From positions 1 through 47,671 of the forward strand of contig RECK01000178.1 in NCBI GenBank assembly GCA_007694055.1: DNA of 47,671 nt, read 5' to 3'. The notes below the pieces were generated by a model. It did not search any database and was not told the origin of the DNA. It saw only the letters and a program-made list of their open reading frames with translations. This document shows, piece by piece, positions 34,057-42,735 of the stretch. The translations under genes were made by a program, and so were the position numbers. The stretch comes from Wenzhouxiangella sp. Its GTDB lineage: Bacteria > Pseudomonadota > Gammaproteobacteria > Xanthomonadales > Wenzhouxiangellaceae. Numbering within the stretch: the first letter of the stretch is position 1; the number at the start of each line of letters is the position of its first letter.

Positions 34057-36030
34057 TCAGGGTGTGCAGCTGAAGCCTTGACCCTCAGGGACAAGCCCGG
34101 GAAGCAGGTTTTCGGCCAGCACGCGCGGCGGGCGCTGCAACTGCCATTCGTATAGCGTGGCAAAGGCCAGCACCCGCGGCACGTAATCGCGGGTCTCGAA
34201 AAATGGCAGCGTTTCCAGCCAGATATCCGGATCGGCAAGCGGCCGGGAATCCAGCCAGCGCGCGAGCGCGCTGATGCCGGCGTTGTAGGCCGCGGCAACA
34301 TGTATCCAGCGGTTGTCGTAGCGGGACTGCAGCTCAGCCAGGTGGGCCACGCCCAGCGGGATGTTGATTTCCGGGGCCATCAAGCTGGCCTGTCCGTTGA
34401 AAGCCAGGCCGTTGCGCCGGGCGACCGCCTCGGCCGTGGTGGGCATGAGCTGCAGCAACCCCCGGGCCCCGGCCGGCGACAGGGCATCGGGCTGCATTGC
34501 CGATTCGGCCCGCATCAGGCCATAGATCAGCGCCGGATCCACGTCCCAGCGCTGACTGGCCGCAATGACCTGTCCCTTCTCGATCATCGGGAAGCGCCAC
34601 GGATAAGCTTGCATGGCACCGGCATTACCCAGCGCATGGATTGCGCGATCGTACCACTGGTGCGAGGCGGCCAGCAGCGCGGCCTGGCGCAACTCCTCCT
34701 GGCTGAGGCGGCGGGCAAGACTGATCCAGGTGCGCCGGGCATGGTGATTGAGGCCGACATGCCACAGCTCCAGGGCACGCTCGAACTCGGCATCCCGCAT
34801 CAGGCGGCGCTGGACGGCGCCATTGGCACTCAACTCCTCGCTGCACACGGTCAGATCCTGACCGAGGCGGGTGGCAGCCAGGAAGCCGTAGTAGTTGGCC
34901 TCGGCAGCCAGGCTGGCATAGGCAACCAGCGCTTCGGGCCGATTGAGTTCAGCCAGGGCCCGACCGCGCCAGTAGCGCCAGCGCGGGCGCGCCTGCTCGA
35001 CCAGCGGCATGGCCTGAATGGACTCCAGCACCGCTTCCCAATGACCGCCGGCCAGCGCGGCGCGCGTTCGCCACTCCAGCACCTGTTGATCGATGTGCGC
35101 CGGGTCCAGGGCATCAATCGCGGCCAGCGCGCCCTCGTCCAGGGCCACAGCCTGGTACAGGGCAATCTCGCGCGTGATTCGACCAAGCTGGTCTTCCGGC
35201 CAGTCGAAATGACCGCGCAGCAGGCGCCAGGCGCCATCGGCGCGCTGCCAGTCCGAACGCGCCAGTCCAACCAGGCCGGTCTCGACAATCAGCCTGGCCT
35301 GCTCGTGATCCGGCCAGCGCCGCGCCTCGCGCAGCGTGGGATAGCGCTGTGCCTGCATGGCAAGCCAGCGATCGGCCCAGTAGCGCCGGTCGCTGTCAAG
35401 GTAGCGACGCAGGTACCGGGCCATATTGCTTTCGCCGGCACGCAGGGCCAGGTGGAAACGCTGCCAGGCCAGGTCCGGGGTGAGATGGCCCTGGCGTCGC
35501 CACCAGGAAAAAACCGGGTCGCAGGCACGATGCTGGGACTGACCGACCAGCCAGAGTGATTCGACCGTGGCCGCCAGGCCCTCGGTACGCCCGGCGGCCA
35601 GGTCGGCACGGGCCAGGTGACAGCGCACTTCGGCGATAGTCGAGGCGCGGCCATGACGGGCCAGCGCCTCGTACTCGCCCCGTCGTGCCAGGCTGCGCAG
35701 CCAGGATGCTTCCAGGGCGCCGGCAAATGACCAGTCACGATGGCGAGCGAGAAATTGTTCCGCCACGACTTCAGGCACCTGGTCGATGCGCTGGCGCAGC
35801 AGCTCGAACTCCAGGAACGGTGTGAGCGGGTAGTCGCGCAGATCGATAATGGCCTGCAGCACCGCGGCCTGGTTGCCGCGCGCGGCATCCGACCAGGCAG
35901 CCCGGAACCGCTCCCGCTCGGCTTCGCGATCGGGCATGTCCGGCTCGGCTGCAAGCACGCCGGCCGCGACCATGCAAGCGGCGAGAAAACCGGCCAGTGA
36001 CCGCGCGACCCTGCCAACACTTGCCATCAT
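34057..36030 (-). CDS. Soluble lytic murein transglycosylase (Slt70-like)
   Basis: A 657-residue periplasmic peptidoglycan lyase. It has a signal peptide (about 1-28), a long alpha-superhelical U-domain rich in W, R and A, a linker and a C-terminal lysozyme-like SLT domain. The catalytic glutamate is E509 in LMRAESAMQP, followed by SPAGARGLLQLMP and the AAYNAG motif. The length matches Slt70 (about 645). The start is the first of two adjacent ATGs (36030, 36027) with GGAG about 12 bases upstream. It is the first gene of the operon with the NDUFA9-like gene and cca, and is divergent from the TSUP permease. Confidence 0.93.
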   Translation of the reverse strand: MMASVGRVARSLAGFLAACMVAAGVLAAEPDMPDREAERERFRAAWSDAARGNQAAVLQAIIDLRDYPLTPFLEFELLRQRIDQVPEVVAEQFLARHRDWSFAGALEASWLRSLARRGEYEALARHGRASTIAEVRCHLARADLAAGRTEGLAATVESLWLVGQSQHRACDPVFSWWRRQGHLTPDLAWQRFHLALRAGESNMARYLRRYLDSDRRYWADRWLAMQAQRYPTLREARRWPDHEQARLIVETGLVGLARSDWQRADGAWRLLRGHFDWPEDQLGRITREIALYQAVALDEGALAAIDALDPAHIDQQVLEWRTRAALAGGHWEAVLESIQAMPLVEQARPRWRYWRGRALAELNRPEALVAYASLAAEANYYGFLAATRLGQDLTVCSEELSANGAVQRRLMRDAEFERALELWHVGLNHHARRTWISLARRLSQEELRQAALLAASHQWYDRAIHALGNAGAMQAYPWRFPMIEKGQVIAASQRWDVDPALIYGLMRAESAMQPDALSPAGARGLLQLMPTTAEAVARRNGLAFNGQASLMAPEINIPLGVAHLAELQSRYDNRWIHVAAAYNAGISALARWLDSRPLADPDIWLETLPFFETRDYVPRVLAFATLYEWQLQRPPRVLAENLLPGLVPEGQGFSCTP

Positions 36031-36087
36031 GTACCCGTGTACTCCAACATGCTGCTTCATCATCCGCCGTTTGACCGTCGAGGACAA

Positions 36088-36873
36088 GTGCTGTTCACCC
36101 TGATTCTTCTCTTGCTGACCGGATTGCTTGCCGGTGTCCTGGCCGGACTGCTTGGCATCGGCGGCGGCCTGGTCATCGTCCCGGCCCTGACCTGGATCCT
36201 GCTCGCCGAGGGCGCGGCCGTGGACGTTGCCGTACCCATGGCCGTGGCCACTTCGCTGGGCACCATGCTCATGACTTCGGCCAGCGCGATCTGGTTTCAT
36301 GATCGTCGCGGCGGCATCGACTGGGCCTGTGTGGGAAGGCTGGCACCGGCGGTCGCGGTCGGTGCCCTGGCCGGTGCCTGGCTGGCCCTGCTGCTGTCCG
36401 GGCCGTGGCTGGCCCGGGTATTCGCCGTCATCGCCGGCCTGATCGGACTGCGCATGCTGCTGGCCAGCGCAACTCAGGTTGCCGAACGCACACCCTGGCC
36501 ACGCGGCTGGTACCTGTTCGGGCCGCTGATCGGCGCTGTTTCGGCCATGATCGGCATCGGCGGTGGCAGCTTCAATGTCCCTTACCTGGCCCGCAACGGT
36601 TACCCCATGGTGCGTGCCGTGGCCATCGCCTCGACCTGCGGCTGGCCTATCGCCCTGGGTGGAGTGATCGGATTCCTTGTGCTTGGCGCCGGCACCGTGC
36701 AGCATCCGGTCAGTTACGGGTACCTGTACGGACCCGGCCTGCTGGCCATCGGCATCGCCGGGATGGTTGGCGCCCCGGCCGGCGTGGCGCTGGCCCACCG
36801 GCTGCCGCAGCAGCGCCTGAAGCGGGTGTTCGGACTAATCCTGATCCTGGTCGCGATCCGCATGGCCTGGTAG
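36088..36873 (+). CDS. TSUP-family (TauE/SafE) permease
   Basis: A 261-residue membrane protein with about eight transmembrane helices and two repeats, each with a GIGGG motif (LAGLLGIGGGLVIVPAL near 22 and MIGIGGGSFNVPYL near 155). These define the TauE/SafE family, exporters or importers of sulfite, sulfoacetate and similar organosulfur anions. The substrate is unknown. The start is uncertain: GTG 36088 follows GAGGA and gives a family-like N-terminus, while in-frame ATG 36049 and GTG 36037 would add hydrophilic residues. The 3' end overlaps the EEP nuclease gene by 39 bp. Confidence 0.86.
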   Translation: MLFTLILLLLTGLLAGVLAGLLGIGGGLVIVPALTWILLAEGAAVDVAVPMAVATSLGTMLMTSASAIWFHDRRGGIDWACVGRLAPAVAVGALAGAWLALLLSGPWLARVFAVIAGLIGLRMLLASATQVAERTPWPRGWYLFGPLIGAVSAMIGIGGGSFNVPYLARNGYPMVRAVAIASTCGWPIALGGVIGFLVLGAGTVQHPVSYGYLYGPGLLAIGIAGMVGAPAGVALAHRLPQQRLKRVFGLILILVAIRMAW

Positions 36874-37656
36874 CGCAACGCTGCCATCCAGGTTGACCGT
36901 CATGGCCAGCGGTCGATGGTCGGAGTAGGTGACCGGGAGCACCTCCAGGCTGGCGATGTTCATGCGCGGCGAAACGAGGATGTGGTCGATTGCGCGCTGC
37001 GGATCCCAGGAGGGAAACGTCAGGATGCCCTGGTCGGGAATGATCAGCCCGGCCTGGTCACAAAACTCCAGCAATTCGCGCGATCGCGGCCCGGTATTCA
37101 AGTCGCCCATGGCCACGACGTTGGGATAATCGCGGACCAGACCGGCCACGTAGCGCAGCTGCTGGGACCGGGCCCGGCGCCCCAGCGCCAGGTGCAGCAC
37201 TACCAGCCACAAGGCCTGCGGCCCCTCACCGTAGCGCACGAACATGGCGCCACGGCCGGGGATGGCGCCCGGCAAGCGATGCTCTTCGATGGCGCTGGGT
37301 TTGATCCGGCTCAGCAGGCCATTGCCGGCATGGGCCAGAACGCCAACCTTGCGGTTGCCCTGGTGACTCCAGTGTTCAAATCCGGCATGCGTAGCCAGGT
37401 ACTTGGCCTGGTTGAGGAAGCCCGATCGCAGGCTGCCGCAATCGACTTCCTGCAGGGCCACGATGTCGTAATCGGCAACCAGTTCGGCGATCGCATCGAG
37501 ATTGGCGATGCGCTGATTGTTCGGCAACACCTGACGCCAGCTCGAGGTGAAGTACTCCCGATATTTTCCTGTGGTGGTCCCGGCCTGAATGTTGTAACTC
37601 AGCAGCTTGAGCTGCTGTTTACCGGGTTCCGGGGCCACGGATTCGGCAGAGGGCAC
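36835..37656 (-). CDS. Endonuclease/exonuclease/phosphatase (EEP) family protein
   Basis: A 273-residue protein with the EEP fold motifs LKLLSYNIQAG (metal-site Asn), IVALQEVD (Glu), GDLNTGP (Asp/Asn), a C-terminal AIDHILVS and SDHRPLAM (catalytic Asp-His). The family cleaves phosphodiesters in nucleic acids, lipids or inositol phosphates, and the substrate here is unknown. There is no signal peptide. The GTG start (37656) lies two bases after the dsbA stop (TAA-GA-GTG), so it is the last gene of the cytochrome c4 - dsbA - EEP operon. Confidence 0.9.
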   Translation of the reverse strand: MPSAESVAPEPGKQQLKLLSYNIQAGTTTGKYREYFTSSWRQVLPNNQRIANLDAIAELVADYDIVALQEVDCGSLRSGFLNQAKYLATHAGFEHWSHQGNRKVGVLAHAGNGLLSRIKPSAIEEHRLPGAIPGRGAMFVRYGEGPQALWLVVLHLALGRRARSQQLRYVAGLVRDYPNVVAMGDLNTGPRSRELLEFCDQAGLIIPDQGILTFPSWDPQRAIDHILVSPRMNIASLEVLPVTYSDHRPLAMTVNLDGSVALPGHADRDQDQD

Positions 37657-37658
37657 TC

Positions 37659-38354
37659 TTAGTCCGATGCCACCTCGGTCGAGGTCGCCTCGACGCCAAC
37701 TTCGCTTGCAGCCTCGGCTGCATCATCGGTCAGGCCCAGCGCCTCGGCTTCGCGTGCGACCAGGTAATCAACCGCGGCCAGCATTTGCTCGTAGGAATCG
37801 AAATTGGACGGCGTAAGACGCCACTTGCCCTGGACGATCATGGTTGGCGTCTGGCGCACGCCGAAACGACTGACATCAGTGCGATTGCGACCCATGTGAG
37901 ATTCAACGGCGAATGACTGGGCGGTATTGATGAAGGTCCCCGTCTCGACGCCGAAGTCACTGTAAATGGCGGCCACGTCCTCGAAATTGCGAATCTGGCG
38001 CCGCTCGTCGTGGAGCGCCTTGAACACGGCCTCGTGCGCATCTTCGCCCAGCCCGAGCACCTGGGCGGTGTAGTAAGCGCGGGCGAACAAATCCCAACCG
38101 CGTTGCAGCCCGATGGGCAGGCGCGAAAACTCGACGAACTCGGGGGCCGACTCCTCCCAACGCTTGATCACGGGATGAAAATTGCGGCAGGCCGGGCATG
38201 GGTAGGCGAAGGCCTCAACCACTTCAACCCGGTCCTCGGGCACCGAGTTGGGCGTGCCGATGCGTTCGAAGTGGCGACCTTCCTCGAAGGTCTGTGCGAC
38301 CACGGGCAGGGAGATCAGGGCCAGCAGACCGGCCAGGGTTGAAATCGCTTTCAT
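37659..38354 (-). CDS. dsbA: Periplasmic thiol:disulfide oxidoreductase DsbA
   Basis: A 231-residue thioredoxin-fold protein with a signal peptide (about 1-20). The active site is CPAC (53-56, FAYPCPACRNF) and the cis-proline loop reads RQTPTMIV. It oxidises cysteines in exported proteins and is recycled by DsbB, which is not in the window. The dipeptide between the cysteines is PA rather than E. coli PH, so its redox potential may differ. The last 25 or so residues form an acidic/Ala-rich tail (DDAAEAASEVG...) beyond the usual fold. It follows cytochrome c4 (57-bp gap) on the same strand, a common gammaproteobacterial arrangement. Confidence 0.93.
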   Translation of the reverse strand: MKAISTLAGLLALISLPVVAQTFEEGRHFERIGTPNSVPEDRVEVVEAFAYPCPACRNFHPVIKRWEESAPEFVEFSRLPIGLQRGWDLFARAYYTAQVLGLGEDAHEAVFKALHDERRQIRNFEDVAAIYSDFGVETGTFINTAQSFAVESHMGRNRTDVSRFGVRQTPTMIVQGKWRLTPSNFDSYEQMLAAVDYLVAREAEALGLTDDAAEAASEVGVEATSTEVASD

Positions 38355-38411
38355 GCTTTTCTCGGATCCAAATTTGCGCAAAGACACTGCTAAAGACCGA
38401 ATCCGGCCTGA

Positions 38412-39047
38412 TCAGTTCCGCCCGGCCGTCGGCCAGCGAGCGACATGCAGTCCTTCCATGTAGGAGCTGACCGCCTCGATCTCTTCGTCGGTCAAGCGCG
38501 CGGCAACGCCCACCATGATCAGGCTGTACATGTCGTCATCGCCGTTGTGCTCGCCGGCACGGTAGCGGCGCAGCCGGTCTGCCGAGTGGTCGGCATGCTG
38601 GGCTCGAACGACCGGGTAATGCGCACCCGGAACGCCGTTGCCGGCCGGGCCGTGGCAGGCCGCGCAGGCCGGCACGCCCGTTTCACGATTGCCGTCGTGG
38701 TAAATCTTGCGCCCCAGGGCAACCAGATCTTCATCGGCAACGCCAGGCTCCAGCGACTGCTGCTCGTAGAAGGCCGCGATATCAGCAATGTCCTGGTCGG
38801 AAAGATTCATGACAAAGGGCATCATCTCCGGCACATCACGCTGGCCGTCGCGGACCAGCCGGGTCTGACGCGCCGCGTAGTCGGCATGCTGGCCAGCGAT
38901 CTTGGGCCAGGCCGACACGGCACTGTTGCCGTCGGTGCCGTGACAGGCCGCGCAGGTCGCGGCTTTCTGCTCTCCGGCTTCGGGATCACCGACGGCCACG
39001 GCCATCAGCGGCGCCAGGGCCAGTAACATCACCAGGTATCGTGCCAT
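38412..39047 (-). CDS. Dihaem cytochrome c4
   Basis: A 211-residue periplasmic protein with a signal peptide (about 1-19) and two cytochrome c domains. The haem sites are CAACH (32-36) and CAACH (128-132). Axial methionines are expected near M76/M80 (MMPFVMNL) and M178 (SLIMVG). Cytochrome c4 carries electrons between the bc1 complex and terminal oxidases. The start at ATG 39047 precedes the signal peptide with GGA close upstream. It is the first gene of the operon with dsbA and the EEP gene, and is divergent from engB across 78 bp that contain an overlapping pair of -10-like elements around 39092-39098. Confidence 0.94.
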   Translation of the reverse strand: MARYLVMLLALAPLMAVAVGDPEAGEQKAATCAACHGTDGNSAVSAWPKIAGQHADYAARQTRLVRDGQRDVPEMMPFVMNLSDQDIADIAAFYEQQSLEPGVADEDLVALGRKIYHDGNRETGVPACAACHGPAGNGVPGAHYPVVRAQHADHSADRLRRYRAGEHNGDDDMYSLIMVGVAARLTDEEIEAVSSYMEGLHVARWPTAGRN

Positions 39048-39125
39048 TTTCCGAGGTACTCCGTTTCGAGGGTCGAGATTTCCAAACCTGCTATTATCGC
39101 TGCTTGCCATCGCCCGTGCCAGCCC

Positions 39126-39758
39126 GTGACCGATATTGTATCGCTGCTCCACCGCGCACAGTACCTCGACAGCATCCACAACATGCCGCAACTGCCCCCG
39201 GATGCCGGTATCGAGGTGGCTATCGCGGGCCGCTCGAACGCCGGAAAATCCAGCCTGATCAATCGCTTGTGCCGACAGAACTCGCTGGCAAAGACGAGCC
39301 GGACCCCGGGACGCACGCGCCAACTGGTTTTCTTCCGGCTTGACCCCTTCCGCCACCTGGTCGACTTGCCGGGCTATGGCTATGCCAAGGTCAGCGGCGA
39401 CCTCAAGCGGCACTGGCACGGCCTGATCCAGACTTACCTGGATCGTCGCCAGGCGCTGGCCGGGCTGATCGTGGTCATGGACATTCGCCATCCGCTCAAG
39501 GACTCCGATGTCGAGCTGATCGAGTGGGCCGGCAGTCGCGGCCTGGCGTTGCATCTGGTGCTGACCAAGGCCGACAAGCTCGGCCGGGGCAAGCAAAAGG
39601 AAGCCTACATGCAGGTGCGCGGCAGGATTGCCTCGGAGGTTGGCGTCCAGGTGTTCTCGGCCACCTCAGGTCTGGGACTGGAAGAACTGCAGGATGTCTT
39701 CAAGGCCTGGTTCAGGCCCGATCAGTCGCTCGGCGAGATCGACAACCCCGGCCAGTAG
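39126..39758 (+). CDS. engB: Ribosome biogenesis GTPase EngB (YihA/YsxC)
   Basis: A 210-residue small GTPase. It has G1 GRSNAGKSS (35-43), a G2 region around SRTPGRT (58-64), G3 DLPGYG (80-85), G4 TKAD (147-150) and a G5 SATSG-like segment. EngB is needed for assembly of the large ribosomal subunit. The length and motif order match the family. It starts with GTG 39126. The position opposite cytochrome c4 is conserved in many gammaproteobacteria. Its 3' end overlaps the convergent PilZ gene by 37 bp. Confidence 0.95.
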   Translation: MTDIVSLLHRAQYLDSIHNMPQLPPDAGIEVAIAGRSNAGKSSLINRLCRQNSLAKTSRTPGRTRQLVFFRLDPFRHLVDLPGYGYAKVSGDLKRHWHGLIQTYLDRRQALAGLIVVMDIRHPLKDSDVELIEWAGSRGLALHLVLTKADKLGRGKQKEAYMQVRGRIASEVGVQVFSATSGLGLEELQDVFKAWFRPDQSLGEIDNPGQ

Positions 39759-40147
39759 TCAAGCTGGGTCAATTCGCGCTCGAGCATGGCCGAATCACCC
39801 AGGTTGTCGGCAACCAGGGCCTTGAGACGAGCGAAGCTTTCCTCATCGACAGCAACAAAGCGACAGGCCAGCGTGTCAGCCTGGACTCGAACGGCACGCA
39901 CCATGAGATCCAGCACCACCCGGTCGTTACGCTGCTGGCCGGACAGGCGCAGGTGCAGTGAGCCGTTATCGACCAGGCTTTCGGCCTTGCGCCGCGATAC
40001 CGGGTCGTCGCCAAGACGGATCAGGGCACCGTTGATCGACAGGTCCAGCAATTCGCAGTCCCATACCCCGCCCGCGCCCAGATCAAGCCGACACACGGCA
40101 TCGAACGGAAACCGATGGAATCGCCGTCGTTCCTGTTGCTGACTCAT
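39722..40147 (-). CDS. PilZ-domain protein (c-di-GMP receptor candidate)
   Basis: A 141-residue single PilZ domain. The c-di-GMP binding elements are RRRFHRFPF (8-16, RxxxR type) and DLSINGALI (the D/NxSxxG motif). It could couple c-di-GMP from the nearby GGDEF/EAL enzymes to a motility or surface function; the target is unknown. ATG 40147 is selected because GGAGG lies about eight bases upstream, and the longer frame upstream has no family similarity. It converges with engB (37-bp overlap) and is divergent from dusB. Confidence 0.9.
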   Translation of the reverse strand: MSQQQERRRFHRFPFDAVCRLDLGAGGVWDCELLDLSINGALIRLGDDPVSRRKAESLVDNGSLHLRLSGQQRNDRVVLDLMVRAVRVQADTLACRFVAVDEESFARLKALVADNLGDSAMLERELTQLDYWPGLSISPSD

Positions 40148-40327
40148 GACCTTGCCTCCCGCCGGCTTTTGGTCCTGGTGCGCAGCAGCCCGTGCGACTG
40201 CGACCGATTTTGTCCGGACTGATAGCGTGAATAATACACTGCGGCCAGGCACCGCGAAGCTGATCCCCCCGAGCATCGGCTAAACTGCACGTTCAGAAGA
40301 GGAACACGCCCGACACCGCCCTCATTC

Positions 40328-41308
40328 ATGCACATCGGCCCGCATCAGATTTCACCCGCGATCGGCCTGGCCCCCATGGCCGGCGTTACCGACAAGCCGT
40401 TCCGGCTCCTGTGCAAACGCCTGGGCGCCGGCCTGGCGGTGTCGGAAATGACCACGGCCGATCCCGGCCTGTGGCATACGCGCAAGTCGCGCAAGCGCAT
40501 GGACCACGCCGGAGAGCCTGAACCGGTCAGCGTTCAGATTGCCGGCACCGACCCGCAGCGCATGGCCGAGGCTGCCCGCCACAATGCTGCCCTGGGTGCC
40601 GACATCATCGACATCAACATGGGTTGCCCGGCCAAGAAAGTCTGCAAGGCCTGGGCCGGCTCGGCCCTGATGCAGGACGAGGCGCTGGTAGCGCAGATCC
40701 TGAAGGCCGTGGTTGCAGCGGTCGATGTGCCGGTAACCCTCAAGATCCGCACCGGCTGGGCTGCCGATCAGCGCAACGCGCCGACCATCGCCCGCATCGC
40801 CGAGGATTGTGGCATCGCCGCCCTGGCCATCCATGGCCGGACCCGCGACCAGAAATATGCCGGCCAGGCCGAGTACGACACCATTGCCGGCATCAAGCAG
40901 CAGCTCTCCATCCCGATCCTGGCCAATGGCGATATCGATTCGCCCATGAAGGCCCAGCGGGTCCTGGAGTACACCGGTGCCGACGGCCTGCTGATTGGCC
41001 GGGCAGCCCAGGGCCGGCCCTGGATCTTTCGCGAGATCAGCCACTTCCTGGCCACCGGCAAGCATCTGCCCGAACCGTCAGCGGCCGAGGTCTGCGCTAT
41101 CCTGATCGAGCACCTGGAAGCCCTGCATGCCTTTTACGGCGAACAGGCCGGGGTGCGCATTGCCCGCAAGCACCTGGGCTGGTACGCCGCGGACCGGCCG
41201 CAAAACACCGCGTTTCGCGCCGTGGTCAACCGCGCCGAAAGTGCCGCCGAACAGATCGACCTGACCCTGGGCTATTTCGAACACCTGGCACTTCGAGCCG
41301 CAGCCTGA
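40328..41308 (+). CDS. dusB: tRNA-dihydrouridine synthase DusB
   Basis: A 326-residue flavoenzyme with the N-terminal GLAPMAGVTDKPFR (FMN-binding) and the catalytic NMGCPAKKVC (C100). The FMN-phosphate segments IHGRTRDQ and ANGDIDSP, and LIGRAAQGRPWIF, are also clear. DusB reduces uridines in the D-loop of tRNA. A -35-like TTGTCC upstream (about 40214-40219) followed by TAATAC is a possible promoter. In many gammaproteobacteria fis follows dusB in one operon. Here no fis is present, and the next gene is an unrelated amidohydrolase after 76 bp. Confidence 0.95.
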   Translation: MHIGPHQISPAIGLAPMAGVTDKPFRLLCKRLGAGLAVSEMTTADPGLWHTRKSRKRMDHAGEPEPVSVQIAGTDPQRMAEAARHNAALGADIIDINMGCPAKKVCKAWAGSALMQDEALVAQILKAVVAAVDVPVTLKIRTGWAADQRNAPTIARIAEDCGIAALAIHGRTRDQKYAGQAEYDTIAGIKQQLSIPILANGDIDSPMKAQRVLEYTGADGLLIGRAAQGRPWIFREISHFLATGKHLPEPSAAEVCAILIEHLEALHAFYGEQAGVRIARKHLGWYAADRPQNTAFRAVVNRAESAAEQIDLTLGYFEHLALRAAA

Positions 41309-41384
41309 GCAGGCCCATGACAACCGGAACGCCACAGCTTGCTGCTTTTCCCCTGACCTCCACGCCCCCAGCCGAGCCCCAGCC

Positions 41385-42713
41385 ATGCGCCTGATTGTCG
41401 TTTTGATACTAGCCCTGTTCACCGCCGCCGCAGCGGCCGGCGATCGTCTCGCCCTGGTCGGCGGTACGCTGATTGACGGCAACGGTGGTCCGCCGCTGGC
41501 CAACAGCGTGATCCTGGTGGCCGATAAGCGCATCACCGCGGTCGGCCAGGTCGGCCAGCTGGAGATACCCGCAGACCACCGGGTCATCTCTACCGAGGGC
41601 ATGAGCGTGTTGCCGGGACTGTGGGACATGCATGTCCATCTGATGATCACCGGGCATGCCGACTACGCCCACTGGCGTCGTCACTACACTCACCGCCTGC
41701 GCGATGAAATCATGCCGGCCGCTGCGCGCCAGCTGCTCTGGGCAGGAGTGACTTCGGCCCGCGACCTGGGTGCACCGCTGGACGACATCCTGGCCATTCG
41801 CGAAGCCATCGCCAGTGGCGACATACCCGGCCCGACGCTGTATGTGTCCGGCCCCTTCATTCAGCATCGGCCCTATCCCGGCACGGATCATTACCGCTGG
41901 GGCGTGCACGGCGTCGACGATGCCCGGGCCCGGGTGCGCGAGCTGGCCGAGGCCGGCGTCGATGTCATCAAGCTGATCGACCATGACCAGATGAGCGAGG
42001 AAGAATACCTGGCCGTGGTTGAGGAGGCCCATGCCCATGGTTTGCCGGTGGTTGCCCACGCCCACCGCCCGGAGGAAATCCTGCGCGGCCTGCGCGCCGG
42101 GGTCGACAATTTCGAACACACCGGCCTGGCGACGGCGCCGATCTACCCGGCAGACGTGATCGAGGCCCTGGCTGCACGGACGGCGCGCATGGATCTCGGA
42201 CCGCTGTACTGGACGCCCACGGTGGAACCGCTGTTCAACTATGTCCACACCATCCGCAACCCGGAACACCTCGACGATCCGTGCTGGCATCAGGGCCTGG
42301 CCGAGGACACCATCGAGGACATCCGCGCCTCGATCCGTCATCCCGAGCGCCTGCCCTACTTTCAGCTGACCGCGGCACGCAAGCCGACGCTGCGGCCGAA
42401 ATTCGACCAGCTGCGCGAAGCCGGTGCCACCCTGCTGATCGGCACCGACTCCGGCGTGCCCTTGAGCTTCCACTGCCAGTCGACCTGGGCCGAGCTGGAA
42501 GTCTGGGTCAATCACATGGATATGGACCCCATGGACACCATCCGCGCGGCCACCTACTGGCCTGCCCGCATGATGGGCGTGCTGGATGATGTGGGGACGG
42601 TCGAGGCCGGAAAGTACGCCGACATCATCGCCGTGCGCGGCGACGTGCTGCGCTTCATCAACATCCTGCGCGATGTCGACATCGTGGTCCGCCACGGCCA
42701 GCAGTTCCGCTGA
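41385..42713 (+). CDS. Secreted metal-dependent amidohydrolase
   Basis: A 442-residue TIM-barrel hydrolase with a signal peptide (about 1-18). The metal site is of the imidazolonepropionase/prolidase-like amidohydrolase group: HVH (H83, H85), the probable carboxylated K196 in VIKLIDHD, H225/H227 in AHAH, H245 in FEHTG and the Asp of GTDSG near residue 366. Relatives include Xaa-Pro dipeptidases and other imide or peptide hydrolases; the substrate is unknown. It lies 76 bp after dusB on the same strand, but its periplasmic nature makes functional coupling unlikely. Confidence 0.9.
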   Translation: MRLIVVLILALFTAAAAAGDRLALVGGTLIDGNGGPPLANSVILVADKRITAVGQVGQLEIPADHRVISTEGMSVLPGLWDMHVHLMITGHADYAHWRRHYTHRLRDEIMPAAARQLLWAGVTSARDLGAPLDDILAIREAIASGDIPGPTLYVSGPFIQHRPYPGTDHYRWGVHGVDDARARVRELAEAGVDVIKLIDHDQMSEEEYLAVVEEAHAHGLPVVAHAHRPEEILRGLRAGVDNFEHTGLATAPIYPADVIEALAARTARMDLGPLYWTPTVEPLFNYVHTIRNPEHLDDPCWHQGLAEDTIEDIRASIRHPERLPYFQLTAARKPTLRPKFDQLREAGATLLIGTDSGVPLSFHCQSTWAELEVWVNHMDMDPMDTIRAATYWPARMMGVLDDVGTVEAGKYADIIAVRGDVLRFINILRDVDIVVRHGQQFR

Positions 42714-42735
42714 GCGGATCGAGGCCAGCAGGGCG

